64,000 nucleotides of DNA from Neoceratodus forsteri (lineage: Eukaryota; Chordata; Ceratodontiformes; Ceratodontidae): NCBI GenBank assembly GCA_016271365.2, contig CM028129.1, positions 845,264,001 to 845,328,000 of the forward strand, given 5' to 3'. The position numbers were made by a program, and so were the translations under genes. The notes below the pieces were generated by a model, which saw only the letters and a list, made by a program, of their open reading frames with translations, did no database searches and was not told the DNA's origin. Of the stretch, positions 10,608-22,514 are shown in pieces; the first letter of the stretch is position 1, and each line of letters begins with the position of its first letter.

Positions 10608-12103
10608 AGGTGAACCGCCTATGGTGTGGGCAAGGAGATCAGTCACTGTCTGTAGTTTGTATGTTGTACTCTGTGCACTGGATGCCTGTGTGCAGTGGTC
10701 CACTGGGCCTGCACAGTGTGCATGGCATCCCTGTCAGACCGTCCTTGGCCTGTGCAGCTGACACCCTTGCATGTCTGTGATATGCACGGACTGCTGGCAT
10801 GTCAGTGGTGGCTGTCCATGCTGGATAACAACTGTACCCGGCACAATGCCAGGTTGCCTTCCATCACCAGTATGGTGCACATCTGCCTCCAGTGGCATCG
10901 TGGCCTCTGCTGTTGTTGTCTCCCCTCCATGCTGTCACTTGTGTCTGTTGCAGGGGATGTGCTCCAGTGTCTGTCACCTGTGCTCCGGTGGCATGCTGGT
11001 GGCATACAGCTTCATGGTGCCTGCACAGGGTGGCTGGCACACCTGTGCAATGTAGGGGTGGTGGCTGTGTGTACTCGTCAGCCGTGGCCACATGCCAGTG
11101 GCTAGGTTGACCCGCTACTGTGTCCCTGTGTTGGTGTGCCCTTGGGTATGGGTGGGTGTTTGTCCATGCACTGTGTTGCATCCTGTGTGGTGCATGCTTC
11201 CATGCTACACTGTGCGTGTCTGTGCTGGCTGTTGTGGCCAGTGCTGGGATGGAATGTGTCCTTGGGAGGGTGTGCAGGGTGCTGTACCACTGGTGGTGGG
11301 GTCCGGGGCATGCCCTGTCGCATGTGGGGTACTTCGTGTGGCAACGCATAGTCGGTCTCTCAGCTGTACCTCAGAGGGGACGTGCAGGGTGGCACTGTGT
11401 ATGCTGTTGTTGCACTGCTGTCTGCTGCCACCCACAGCAGGGTGCACATGGTGGGGATGCCTTGCATGGCTCCATGGTGCACAGGGTTGCATTGTCACAG
11501 TGGGGGTGGTGGCATGCATAGGGTGTCCTGCACTGTTGGGCACTACTCCTGGGAAGGGTGTATGGTGATAGTGGTGCAGGGTGTGCTCTGCATTGGTGGG
11601 GTGGTGTGGCACAGGGTGGTCAGCCCTCCTTGTGTGCCGGTCACAGCTTGCCAGGGAGTTTGCAGGGGCACCATGGCCTGGCTGTGGGTTGGTTGCTGGT
11701 ATCCATGGGTCGGTGGTTATTCCAGCTCTCCCCCGGTTGTGCAGTGCATGGGGTGTGGGGGATGATGTCTTTTCTGCTGTGTGCTCCTCTGCCCATCTGT
11801 GGCATGGGTGGTGGGCCCCTGCATCCCTGGTTGTGCTGTTGCATTGCTGCCCTGCTGCAGGGGGCATCCCTGGTTTCGCTATGGCGCATCTGGACTGCTC
11901 CGCTGAGAATCCCTTGTTGCGCTATGGCGCATCAGATATGCTCAGCTTCACATCCCTGGTTGTGCTATGGCACAGGTGGTGTGATATTTAGTCGTCTGCC
12001 ATAGGCGCATCTTGGCCTGCGCAGTTTTTGAATATCGCGCTTCTTGCGCATGGGCGCAGTGGACTTGCGCTTGCTCCTGCTGTTGCTCACTTTTTGGGCG
12101 CAG
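10304..12103. other. Noncoding TG-rich right arm of the Harbinger element
   Basis: After the third gene there is an A/T-rich patch near 10440-10485 that could hold a poly(A) site. About 1.6 kb of TG/CA-rich sequence without a credible gene follows. The open frames seen here are low-complexity readings of TG-rich DNA. The last 200 bp repeat GCGCAT and GAATATCGCGC-type motifs near the terminus. Confidence 0.6.
10575..10604. repeat. (TG)15 microsatellite
   Basis: An uninterrupted TG dinucleotide run in the noncoding right arm of the Harbinger element. Confidence 0.95.
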
Positions 12104-12119
12104 TTTGAATATCTGGGCC
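12104..12119 (-). repeat. Harbinger right terminal inverted repeat
   Basis: TTTGAATATCTGGGCC, the exact reverse complement of 4370-4385. It is followed by the TGT target duplication. Confidence 0.9.
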
Positions 12120-12309
12120 TGTATTTTTTTCACAAATTATATTATGCCAAGGTGATTGTTTTGTATTATAAAAATGGTCTGAGAAATAGAGTTTTCTGAT
12201 TGGTTGTAAACATTCTATCAGCCCTATGTTAATCTTTGATTAACATACATGTACAGTCTAATCACATGCTGAACAAGGCTTAACACTATTTAAACATTTT
12301 TATTATAAT

Positions 12310-12458
12310 AGCAATAAGGCACTCCCAGGGGGTTATGTTAAGGGTCAGTTAATCACCCTTTAGAGGCATGTAGCACTTGGCTACACTTTGTGCCACATTA
12401 CACCCCTAGAGGGTGATTAACAGATCATTAACATAACCCTTGGTCATGCCTTATTGCT
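12310..12458. mobile_element. 149-bp palindromic MITE
   Basis: The ends begin AGCAATAAGGCA and are inverted copies of each other. The arms stay complementary with scattered mismatches for about 55 bp, including GGTTATGTTAA and GTTAATCACCCT blocks. A short non-matching centre separates them. There is no coding capacity. No clear target duplication could be picked, so the superfamily is open. Confidence 0.75.
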
Positions 12459-12559
12459 TAAGTAATATATTTTATGCTCGAATATGAAACAAACAATTAC
12501 TGTGTGGAGTTAGGTTCCTAAGTACTGTTGAGAGCATGGATTCTAATTACCTTTTTTCA

Positions 12560-13480
12560 GTGTTATCCATGGACCCTAACATTACTTTAATGTAATTTTT
12601 AATGTAGTACCCCCATCTCTCTTTCGAACCTGTACCAAGAACTCTCTGACGAACAATGCCATGCCTCCCCATCTCAGTTCAATACTAAGTGAATCCTAGG
12701 TCTCAAGACCCCCCTCTCTAGCTTAGTTCCACATGTTTTATGATGCCTAGGCAATTGCTTTCTAACAATATTAAGTTGCATTTTAGGATATTATACAAAC
12801 CTTTAAAATATTGACTTAAGCTCATAAGCAGTGTTTTGAATGTGAATCACAAATGTTTCACCCTAACTTTTCCTTTGTTTTCAAAGTTATCCATGGTCCC
12901 TAACATTAAATGTATTATAGTTTGTTTTTTTGTTTTTGTTTTTTTAGTTAATAGAACTACCATTTTTGGTAGTCAAATGCATAATTTATTTGAAATTATA
13001 ATTATTGTTTTATTTTTGACCACTGGCCTAAATTCCCTCTACCCATCCTTCGTTATCTACTCTCTAGTGCCCAGTGTCATACCTTGTCAACTCCCAAGCC
13101 TGCATCAAGACTCTCTGGTATCCAGTGGCACCCCTCCTTCACCTTGCCTCATGCCAAACACTCCCTGGTCCAGTGTCACCTCCCTCACCCTGTCTTCGTT
13201 CAACACTAAGTCATAGAAGTAGTAGTCTCTGGCATCCCGTGGCCTCCCTTCCTTATCCCATCCCATGGCAAGTACTCCCTGTGTTCTAATGACACCCCTT
13301 CCCTCTCCATTCCATACCTAGTAGTCCATGGTGTTAAATGGCAACATCTCCCTCTTCCAGATCTGTGTGAAGCAACCACTGGAGTCTGTTGGACATCTAT
13401 ATAATGCAAGGATTCCTTGGTGTCTCATGGAACCTTACCCATCTCAATCTCTGATCTCAAAATACAAATGGACCAGCCCT
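12560..13480. repeat. Degenerate tandem repeat, C/T-rich, roughly 60-65 bp units
   Basis: Blocks of the form 'CTCTGGTATCCAGTGGCACC' and 'CTCCCTGGTCCAGTGTCACC' recur at irregular 55-70-bp spacing across about 13100-13440, with weaker copies from 12600. The phrase TTATCCATGG(A/T)CCCTAACATTA also occurs twice (about 12563 and 12886). This suggests an older duplication. The open frames here are not coding. Confidence 0.5.
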
Positions 13481-13599
13481 TACCTCACCTCTTTGGCCTG
13501 CCATCATCAGATTAAAAATAACACAAATAGCTATATAAAGAAAGTGGTATGCAGTATTTTTAATTGGATGACAGGCAATGAGAAGGTAAGAGGAGGACT

Positions 13600-14175
13600 G
13601 TGCAAGTCATTGTCTGAGGTGGGAGATCAGGGGGTAGGTTGTGCCTCTAGACACCAGGGAGTATGGTAGGGGATGGTGGAGGGCTCCAGACACCAGGAAA
13701 TGAATTTGGGGTTAGAGGAGGGATTCATGGCATCAGGGATGAGTTTTGGTGGTGAAGTGGCCTTTTGGGGAGCGGGACACACTAGAGACCTGGAAATTAA
13801 TTTCAGGGGGAATGATTCCCAACCCTGGGACTAAGCTTCCCATGCCCTACAACATGAGAGGGACTGATTAATGTCATCTGGGTTGGGCTTCCAGTGCTGG
13901 ACAACCTTGTTGGGGGTCTGTGGGTGAAGTAATTGCTAGCCCTGGGGATGGGCTTCCAGTTTCGAGCAACAGTGCTGGGGGTGGGTGGGTGGAGGAGAAA
14001 GAGTGATGAATGGAACTGGGCATTGACTCAGGTGCCTCACCACAATGTTGGAAGGTGAAGCGGTTGCCAGCACCAGGAATGGGCTGCCAGTGCTGAGCAA
14101 CATTGCCAGGGTATTGGGGGAGGAGTCGTTCATGGCACCTGGGATGGGGTTGCAATGGAAACTGCTTGACCAGTA
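13600..14175. repeat. Degenerate G-rich tandem repeat
   Basis: Phrases such as GGGCTTCCAGT, GGGCTGCCAGTGCTGAGCAAC and CAGACACCAGG recur every 60-110 bp. The G-rich strand here is opposite to the C-rich strand of 12560-13480. The two blocks may be inverted relatives, but divergence prevents a firm call. Confidence 0.4.
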
Positions 14176-14249
14176 TGTGGTGTACATGCTGTTGCACCCT
14201 TCGTTTTACACTTGATCCCTCTGATTAGCCTCTTGCTACCCCTTTTCCC

Positions 14250-14810
14250 TCCCAGGCTTTTATTTATTCATTTAAATTTTGGTAACCAGGAAAGCCCACT
14301 GAGACCATGCAGTCCCTTTTTCAGGGGCAACAAGGGGGAAGGCACAAAGGATAAAGGAATACTAAATATATAATACAAAGCCTAACGGAATACTAAATAT
14401 ATAATACAATGCCATGTACAGTGGTAAATCAGCACACCTCAATACACACAGTAGAAAACAATGAGTTCATAGATAAAGCTCTTCTTTCCTTATTGGCAAC
14501 TACAATATTTTAATTTTACACTTACTGAATAGTCTGTTGAATTTTAACAACTAATGTTGAGCCTACTTTTGGTATTTGCTCCTTCCCTTCTTTGTATTGT
14601 TTGTATTTGGACCTTTTTGTTGTTATTGCACCCTCCAATTTGTGTTTTTTTATTGACACTTCTACTTCTTTCAGTCCTGTATATGTTTCTGTCCTTGTAC
14701 ATTAGCATTCCTTACTTTGCTCTGATGATTTTGCATATATTGTTTATGTGTATGGATGGATGGAGTTTATGTTTTATAAAATGCCTTTAAAAACCTCAAT
14801 GTGCTGTACA
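14250..14810 (-). mobile_element. Possible LINE 3' tail fragment (-)
   Basis: TTTTATTTATTCATTT followed by GGTAACCAGGAAAGCCCACTGAG resembles, inverted, the tail shared by the LINE fragments at 21472 and 37500. A 31-bp direct duplication (GAATACTAAATATATAATAC at 14357 and 14388) lies inside. The remaining sequence up to 14810 is T-rich with no recognisable coding part. Confidence 0.4.
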
Positions 14811-15054
14811 TGAAATAAGCATAACAGAGCACAGTAACCAAAAACCAAAAGAGGAAGGCATTAAGACAAATAGCCAGTAGTTCTGCAAATAGTAATCAGT
14901 CCAGGGTAGGCCAGGTGGAAGAACCACTTCTTGACCTCTGCATTGAAGCAATCTTCATGGTATTAACATGGACATGTGACCACCAGGAGTTCCACAGGAT
15001 CAGGTAGCCAGCCCTGTCCCATGCTGATTTTAATGTAAAGCAGGAAACACTGAG
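14811..15054. other. Left flank of the hAT unit
   Basis: Repeat-like sequence without a coding frame. The last eight bases, ACACTGAG (15047-15054), are the left target duplication of the hAT unit. Confidence 0.5.
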
Positions 15055-15310
15055 TAGTGTTGTGTGAAATTGAAATATTTCACCTGGCAAAATTTTTTGC
15101 GTAATTCCGCAATTGTGCAAATTTTCACCTATGTGAAACTAAAGTTCACCTGTTTTCTTGATTTTGCGTAATGGCGAAATTTTGCTTACGATGACAATTT
15201 CACCCATTGATGATCCACATTTTGCCTTGTGGTAGAATTTCACAGGCAAAAGTTTTGATTTTGCCTGTGAAATTTTGGTACAAAAGCGCAATTTGCAATG
15301 CATTGTGGAA
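15055..15310 (+). repeat. hAT left terminal and subterminal region
   Basis: It begins TAGTGTTG and carries many AAATTTTGC, GTGAAATT and complementary GGCGAAATTTTGC motifs on both strands over 250 bp. It resembles the inverted right end at 31270-31475. Confidence 0.65.
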
Positions 15311-16659
15311 AAACAATAAATAAATAGGTCAAAAGTCATGTGTAGCTTGTTTCCAGCTCATTCTGCTGTGTGTTGAGTCAGAGAGCAGTGTGTTATGGTG
15401 TATCAGAGCCAATAAAGTCTTTGAAAACATAGCTAAAAATTGTTTTTGAGAGCTAATTGCTGCAAAATATAACGTTTTTTCCTCATGCTGCTGTGCTGGT
15501 AGTGCCTGGTACTAGGGAACATGTTCTTATTTTGTTGATTTTCGAATTATACATAGTTTGAATTAGGTTTACTTTTCTCAGCTGTCCTTGAAAGAGTTGT
15601 GTGGGGTAGGGTAGGAGTGTAAAGCAGTGCAGGCTATTTCTAAATTCTAGCCAAGCAGATTGGTATATTTACTCAGAATTGTGAGTTATCTATTTACTGT
15701 TATTTCTTATTAATTTTGTTATATCTTGCAATTTATTTTCTCTGGAAAGTTTCTCTGTCCTGTTTGAGAGAGTTCCTGCCACTGTTAGCTGCGTTTTATA
15801 TATATATATATCATTCTTCCGCTTTTAATTGTGAATTGATTTTGAATTCTAAAGTTTTAAACACACACAGCTGATCCTTTATTTTTTTTTTGTGGTTCTG
15901 TTAGCTGGAGTGTTAACTTGTGTGTTACTAAAATTATGAAAATCAACAGTTGTAAAGTACTTCTACTGGATCACTTGAACTTGTCTATTACAGTCACACT
16001 GCATTGCTGAATTGTTCCCCTGTATGTTATTGTTGGAGCTTGACTCTGCACACTGCGCGGTGTTCCTGTTTTAGTCAACTTACATACGTTACCCTTTCTC
16101 TGTTATAGCATTGTTTGTGTCTCACTTGACGTGCGCATTATAAAACAGTGTATATTAAAATAGTAATTTTCAGGAGATTTCTTGTTGATCCCTCCTATCC
16201 AGACCACTAACATATTGTGTGGTACTAATTTCCTTTGTTGCTGTTTTATGGTTGTCTCTGCCTGCATTTAAAAAAAAATTGTTGTACTGAGTAACATAAA
16301 ACATTACAGTACTTTATTTGTCCAGAGACTGAGACACACAGGTGATCTGTATTTAAAGTGTAAAACTTGTGCCCTTTTTCCCCTGTATGTGTTTCTTTAA
16401 TTCCTTCCTGTTTGGGGGAAAAAAGTTACCATTTTGTGTTTTACTACACTAGGCTGCCTACCATATACGGTATTAGTTCTACTGCAAGTGCTGATATCTG
16501 TCCTGATTGTTTTTTGGACTTTTAAGGAAGCCAGTACTGTAGGTGTGTGATGTCATCATTTACGTGTGAGGTATTATTCACACATTTAGTAGTAGTAATA
16601 CATCCTTTCTTCAAATACTACCAGAGAAAGGCAAAGCTTTGAAGCAGCAGTCAGCAAAA
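15311..16659. other. AT-rich leader before the hAT transposase
   Basis: There is no coding frame and no recognised repeat apart from a short TA run near 15798-15810. By position it would be the promoter and 5' UTR of the transposase. Confidence 0.5.
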
Positions 16660-19600
16660 ATGCCTGATAAGAAGCGACCAACTACAGGGGGGAAACATGA
16701 CAGGGGGGATGAGGGAGCTAAGAAGTCTGCTGAAAAAAGTGCATTTTCAGTTCCAGTTCCCCATAGCAGTGAAAGCACAGGTATGTCTGCATCACTGTCT
16801 TCAAGTTCTGATGTGGGCCCTGGTGGTGCGGCAGGAACCAGCAAAGGAGTTGGTGGCTGACCTGGGTCAGGCATACCTGTGTCTTACTTTTTTAAAGCTC
16901 AAGCTGTTGCAGCCATGCTAGTGGTGGATGCTGACAGTGAGAAGAAGGGAGGCACTCACACTAGCACAGGAACAGTGATCCAGTACTCAGAGGAGGGAGA
17001 TAATAAGTCTGTCAGTGTGACTGTCCATGTTCCTGCAGGAGTTGGTGATGATAATGTTCAACAACAGTCTGATAGTCCTGGAGATAAGGATAGTCAGCCC
17101 ACTGAGATAGTTGTAGAGAAGAAAAAGGTGCCGTCCTCCAAGAAGACAGTGATGGTGGGAGGAGGCAGAGGAAGACAAGGACATCATCACTATTGGTGGT
17201 GATGATGATGATGATGACTGGGATGATCCCACATGAGAGCTTGAGTTAAAAAAGGTCAAGGGTGATGTATGCCATTTACATGTACAGCCTGTGGTGGGTC
17301 AGTCTGTCACCAAGTCTATAAGCACACCTAGCAAGCAGTCAAGTAACCACCCCTCCCAAAAGTAGTGTTATGGAAGTCATGATAGCAGCTCAAAAAATAC
17401 ACACTTTTTTTTTTTTTTGAAATTTAAGTTTATTAGTTTCAGAGGTAATACAACCAAAAACCATAATGATTAAAGAACAAACCAGTAAATCCAAATCAGA
17501 CCAAAACCCCCACCCTCCCCTAAAATACACACTTCTACATCCGTTTCTGAATCATCTCAGTCCCAGAAGCATCTGAAGTCCAGAGGTCAAAAGTTCCTAG
17601 TTTGGGACTTTTATGTGCTAGATCCTGCTGATGAGACCACCACAATATGTCAACTTTGTCAAGTCCGTGTTAGTCGGGGGGGAAGGAAGCCACATAGGCA
17701 CTGGTGGCCAACACGCCCACCTGAAAAACAAGCACCCGCTGAGATGGTATCAACACCAGAAGGATGCCAGAACTGTTGGTAGCAAGGTGCATGTAGTAGA
17801 GCAAGAACATGAGGAGGGAGGGCAGAGTGGGTTGGTAGAGGAGGAGAGTGAGCAATCCTTTAATCTCTCGAGTAGTGGGCATAGCAGTGGAGATGCGAGT
17901 CCCAGTCCCATGAGTCTTAAAAGTACACCACCCCTACACCCACAAGCAACCAAAATAACGTGTTTCATGCAGTCTTCACCACCCGGCCAAGAGTCAATTG
18001 CTACTCCTAAAAGAAAATCATTGCTGACACAAGTATAGTGTTCTGGTCGGACAGCCCAAAGATGCAGCCCACTCTGAAGACCATCCTTAAGGGGCAGACA
18101 AAGTAACACCCAATCATGCTGCTGCATGAGAGTTAAATGCCGCCACTGCTGAAATGCTGGCCATCGATCTGTTGCCATTCTCATTTGTAGAGAATGCTGG
18201 TTTCTGCAGGTTGATGGCCCGTGCCTGTCCCAAATGGCACGTTCCATCTTGAACCTATTTTAGTAAGTGTGCCATGCCAGAGCTGAACAGTAGAGTTGCT
18301 GATTACATTAGACATGCATTGAAGCATAGTGCATCACACTATATCCATCTTAGCATAGATATGTGGACCAGTGGACAAACAGCAGCAAGCTGGTATCTGT
18401 GCATAGTAGCACACTGGCACAGTTGTCTGGGGTGGTACTTGATTTTGGGTCTGGCAAAACATGCGTGTAGCAAAATTGTGGTGGTAGCAACACACCTGGT
18501 ATTTGGCAGCATGCAACCCTGACTATGACAAGTGTCACAGGTTCACCCACAGTTGTGAAAATGCTTAATGTTCTGCTGGATGAGATTGATGGGTGACTAC
18601 ACACACAGTCACTCATAGCAGGATTCATCGCAAGTGATAATGGCTCCAATGTAGTGGAGTGCATTAGTGATGTTTTTTTCAGAGTGCCCTGCCTGGCTCA
18701 CTGCCTTAATCTTGTTGTTCAGCAGTTTCTCAACCATGTGGACACTTAGGAAATGGTTACTATTGTCCATCATAGCTGTGTCCACTTTGTCTGTTCTGCA
18801 AAGGACTATGACTATCTACGTGAGCTACAGCGCAATAACAATCTGCCTCAGCATTGGACGAAACTTGATGTTGTCACCAGGTGGCACTCCACACTGTACA
18901 TGCTTGACTGGCTATATGAACAGTATAAGGCTGTGTCAGAATAATTGCTGCTGCACACCACCCGTGACAGTGCTGGAGTGTCCATCAAACAACAGAGCAG
19001 TGGCACCACATTGATGGGCTAATATGCTTTCTCCATCCATTCAAGCATGCTACACAGGCAATGAGTGGGGACACTGCTTGCATAAGTCAGTCCATATCTC
19101 CCATATGTGTGCTGAGGCAGGCACTAGTGAATGTGCAACACCAGACAGAGGCAAGTGGGGATCATGGCACTTGTGATCTAATGGATCACATGCTCCATGT
19201 GCTGGACACAAATACCCATGTATCTGGCATTTTACAGTCAGCTAAGTTTGCAATCGCCACCATGCTGGATCCACGGTACAAACATGGCCTGCCCTCTATA
19301 ATTGAAGGAGGTCATCAGCAAGTACAGCAGTTGACAGAGAACCCCATTAGATTGGTACATGCTGTGCAAATGAAAAATGTATGCACTGCATCAAAACCGG
19401 GTGTTGCTGCCATCACCAGCGGCTCACAGGGAACACAATCAGAGAAAATGGGCAAGGCAGAGCAGAAAACAGCAAGCAATCCCATTTGGGATGTTCTCTT
19501 TCAGGTGGGAGTGGAAGATATGGAGGAAAAAGAGGAGGAGACAGATGAGGCAGCTGGACTCCTGGCAGCAGAACGAATGGTGAAGGCCTACATGGGGGAC

Positions 19601-20046
19601 CCAAAGCACCTTGTCATTAATGGCGAGCCACTGCTGTAGTGGAGCAGTAAAATGACTGAATGGCCAGCAATAACATAGGCTGCTGTGAAATACCTGAGCT
19701 GCCCACAATCCAGTATCACTGTGGAACAAGTGTTTAGTGCAGCTGGGGCAATTGTGAGTGACCATAGGACCAATTTGTCACCCAAGAATGTGTCCATACT
19801 AACATTCATCAAAATGAATGAAAGGCACATTCCACACAACACAGTGCTGTCAGTGGTGTTATGTTACCACAGGAACTCTGTCTCAGTGATGAGGATGATG
19901 ACAATCCCTCGACTAAGGCATCCATCAGCAGCGAGGTGGATGAAGCAACAATGGTGAGAGAATTCCCTCCTGGTGACAGCTCCAGTCTTGAAGACTGTGA
20001 GGGGTGCTTCTTGGATGATGTGGAACTGGAAGTTGAAAATGGCTGA
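16660..20046 (+). pseudogene. hAT transposase with BED finger, decayed
   Basis: A ZBED-like hAT transposase would excise and reinsert the element. Blocks in order: a Ser-rich N-terminus from ATG 16660; an acidic Ser-rich linker (16879-17202); a BED zinc finger at about 17590-17730 with VWDFYVLDPADE, CQLC and a later QHAHLKNKHP; a region with DLLPFSFVENAGF and CPKWHVPS (about 18160-18250); DMWTSGQTAASWYLC with the first catalytic Asp (18350-18410); ASDNGSN and FRVPCLAHCLNLVVQQ (18630-18730); TRWHSTLYML (about 18890); ATMLDPRYKHGL (19260); and the hATC dimerisation block YLSCPQSS...VFSAAG...LSPKNV (19690-19800). Many frameshifts and stops break it, for example TGA near 18251 and a G-run shift near 17678. 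A 115-bp retroposon sits at 17407-17521. Confidence 0.88.
17407..17521 (-). mobile_element. Short retroposed sequence with poly(A) tail in the hAT gene
   Basis: AAAATACACACTT at 17394-17406 and 17522-17534 is an exact 13-bp target duplication. On the minus strand the insert runs from a G-rich tract (AGGGGAGGGTGGGGG) to AATAAA about 15 nt before an A-run of about 14. That is the mark of L1-type retroposition. It may be a 5'-truncated L1 3' UTR, whose G-rich tract would fit, or a processed mRNA 3' end. Confidence 0.8.
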
Positions 20047-21261
20047 GTTTACTCCAAGCCCCCCCCCCCCACCAAACAACAACTTTCAACTCAGTATGGT
20101 TGCTGGGGTGTGTATGTTACACCTTATTTCTAGCTATGTAGCACTGGATTGGTTATGGAAATATGTTGTTATGTGCTGCAGCCTGTAGTGTGTATAAGTT
20201 TCATGTCATCACCCTTTGCCATAACTCGTTGATCTGTCACCTCACCACCTCCTCCAGTCCTCCAAGGCCACACGCCTATATAAAGCAGCAGCAATGTAAT
20301 TACCATAACCGTAAATATTTTGCAATTACATGATTAATGTTTTTCTTCAAAAAATATATTACTTTTCATGTTGACTGTATCAACACATCATCATCTTACA
20401 GCAAGATATGTTGTCTTGATGTCCTTAAAAGTGCCCAAGATGGCAAATTTCACACTGCCCCAACCAACCCCCTCATCACCTGATCTGACCTGACACACCC
20501 ATGCACTCCCTGCGACTGAAAAAAAATGTTTCTACCACTTAGTATTGGTGGCATGTATGACAACTCTGGCTCCTAGACGAGTGTACAAGTAGCATATGAA
20601 AGTAACATGCTAATTCAACAGTTAAAACCAAGTTTGAGCACATTTTCAAAAATGGTGAATGGTGGCCATCTTTAATATGCGAGTCATTAATTACAAAAGT
20701 AATCATGAAGAGCCTTAACAACTTACAACATCAAATCCACCCAAAAAGGTTACTTCTACAGTACCAGGTTAAGGTACACCAAAATCGCAATGATTCCTGG
20801 GGGGGGGTCAACTCAGGGCAGGGTGAGTGTCCTGCTGTCCTCACTTTTGAATGGATTCAAAATGTTCATGATTACTGCAGCTATGCAACCCCCATTGAGC
20901 AGACAAGACATTAACCCCCTCCACCTAATTATTTACTAAACACTATATCAACCATCTGTGTTCATATATAGTTCCTCCCTGTATGTGAGTGTCAGTGGTG
21001 ATTACTCATTAATGGTAATGGTATGGACACCAGTCCAGTGGCCAACATCACAGTGCAAGCAACACCCCTGTCTTCCAATGACACAACACAGCTTCTGCTC
21101 GTGCATGGCCTGGATTGATCATGTGTCACCAAGATATGACATACTGAAACCGCAACAGAGGAAAATGACCTAAGCAAGAGTAAAGATAAGAAAAAATGTT
21201 GGATACTAATCAATCTGCATACCTTCTTTTATCTAACAAGTTGGAAGAAGCAGCAGAGAAA
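20047..21261. other. 3' side of the hAT gene and unassigned sequence
   Basis: Contains a C-run at 20060-20069 and AT-rich noncoding sequence. No gene, TIR or named repeat can be supported. Confidence 0.4.
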
Positions 21262-21383
21262 ACAATTATTTGTCAATGCCGAATGTTGCTTGCTTATATG
21301 TGCTGTTTAGGTATTTGGAAGTGAAAGTACCATGCCTAAGAAGACCACAGGGGACACTGGGCGGGAGGGTGAGCAACTCTAAA

Positions 21384-21471
21384 GTCCTGGCAGAGCTCCA
21401 TTGAGCTCGCTCACTGCCCCTCTCTCACTTGCTCATTCTATTTCTCTCGACGCTGCAGGCTGCCCTTTTGT
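21384..21471 (+). repeat. Truncated 143-bp satellite unit left of the LINE insertion
   Basis: The segment from about 21384 (AGTCCTGGCAGAGCTCCATT) to GCTGCCCTTTTGT matches the satellite monomers at 22515-23484. The LINE at 21472 interrupts it. Confidence 0.85.
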
Positions 21472-22514
21472 TTATTTATTTATTTATTTATTTATAGAAC
21501 AGTCTCACCAGGTAGGGCACACTGAGCAAAAAGATGCTCATCTCACGATGCGACCGGGGGGGGGGGGCTACATGGGAGATAGCATATACATTTCATAGAG
21601 TTACCTACAGGAGACCATGGTACACAATACAGAGTGTACAGAGAATATATAACGTTGAGATATACAGTAGGATCTTGATCCATTGCTACCTACAGATTTA
21701 CAGATTGTAGATACATACAGGGGAAGGTGGCATACCGTGTATAGATTACAGACATAGAGTGAAACTGAGAATTTGTAATGCTGGAGGCTAGGACTTGTTT
21801 TCTGTAGAGAGGTTGAGAACAAGGTGTGTGGGAAAGTACAGGATTTAGAATGTGCCCAATAGAAGACAGACATAGACAGTGAGGTAAACGAGTTACTGGG
21901 GGCTGAGCAGAAGTGCAGAAGGGGCAAGTGCAGGGTTGGTTGAACATTTATGCCAGCATGAGAGGAGAAATGCTAGGGCTGCTGGTCTGGCCACATAAGA
22001 AGGAGGGGAAGTCAAAAAGGTAGTAAGCATGAGGGGGGAGGGGGTCAGGAGCAGGAACAGTTTGTGGCATAGTAGTTAAGTAGGGCAGAGGATATTGAAT
22101 GTCTAGAGGAGGAGTGGTGGATTTGGGCCGGTTGTGCGTTCCATAACTTAGGGAGATGGTAGGAGAAGGCTGACTGTCCTGCAGTGGTTCGCCAGAGAGG
22201 GTTGTCAATAGCCGGGAGTCAGTAGACCTAAGGCCACAGCCAACGGTTGCTCAAGGATGGGATGGCCAGTGAGTGGTAGAGCTCACAATGGTGGGTATGT
22301 GTCGGGGTATCTAGGGCAAAACAGCAGAAAGCATTGAAGAGTGGGTCTAGACTGGATAGGGTGGACTTTGGGGCAGAGCTGTAGACTATGTCACAGTAGT
22401 CAAAGGAAGGTAGCATCATTTTCTGGATAATTTCACGTCTCACTGGGGGTGGGAGACAACTGCGATTCCTGTAGAGAGCGCCAAGCTTGGGGCGTAGCTT
22501 TTTCTGGATAGCGT
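21472..22514 (-). mobile_element. 5'-truncated LINE inserted in the satellite
   Basis: CCTTTTGT flanks the insert on both sides (21464-21471 and 22515-22522). On the minus strand the 5' part encodes the LINE ORF2 C-terminus (LGALYRNRSCLPPPVRREII, LPSFDYCDIVYSSA, THHCELYHSLAIPSL at 22500-22240). It ends with a tail GCTCAGTGTGCCCTACCTGGT and ATAAA repeats at 21472-21500. The tail is shared with the MIR-like SINEs here. Clade L2/Rex/CR1-like. Confidence 0.85.

Larger units (their letters stand above)
4370..12119 (+). mobile_element. 7.75-kb PIF/Harbinger DNA transposon with three genes
   Basis: Left end GGCCCAGATATTCAAA is the exact inverted complement of the right end. Both sides are flanked by TGT (4367-4369 and 12120-12122), a 3-bp duplication as expected for PIF/Harbinger. 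Inside are a HARBI1-like nuclease pseudogene (+), a two-exon Myb-like gene (-) and a three-exon Myb/SANT-like gene (+). The right 1.8 kb is noncoding and TG-rich. The element is richer in GC and CpG than its flanks. Autonomous Harbingers normally carry a nuclease and one Myb-like partner, so the third gene is unusual. Confidence 0.93.

Noticed and set aside
10483..11991. Several 90-220-codon ORFs on both strands
   Set aside because: Low-complexity TG/CA-rich noncoding arm of the Harbinger element. Frames are open on both strands at once and show no domain.
20400..20470. Right end of a short hAT element just after the transposase
   Set aside because: GCAGTGTGAAATTTGCC (inverted) vaguely resembles the left TIR, but no ACACTGAG-like duplication is present. 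The pair at 31475 fits much better.
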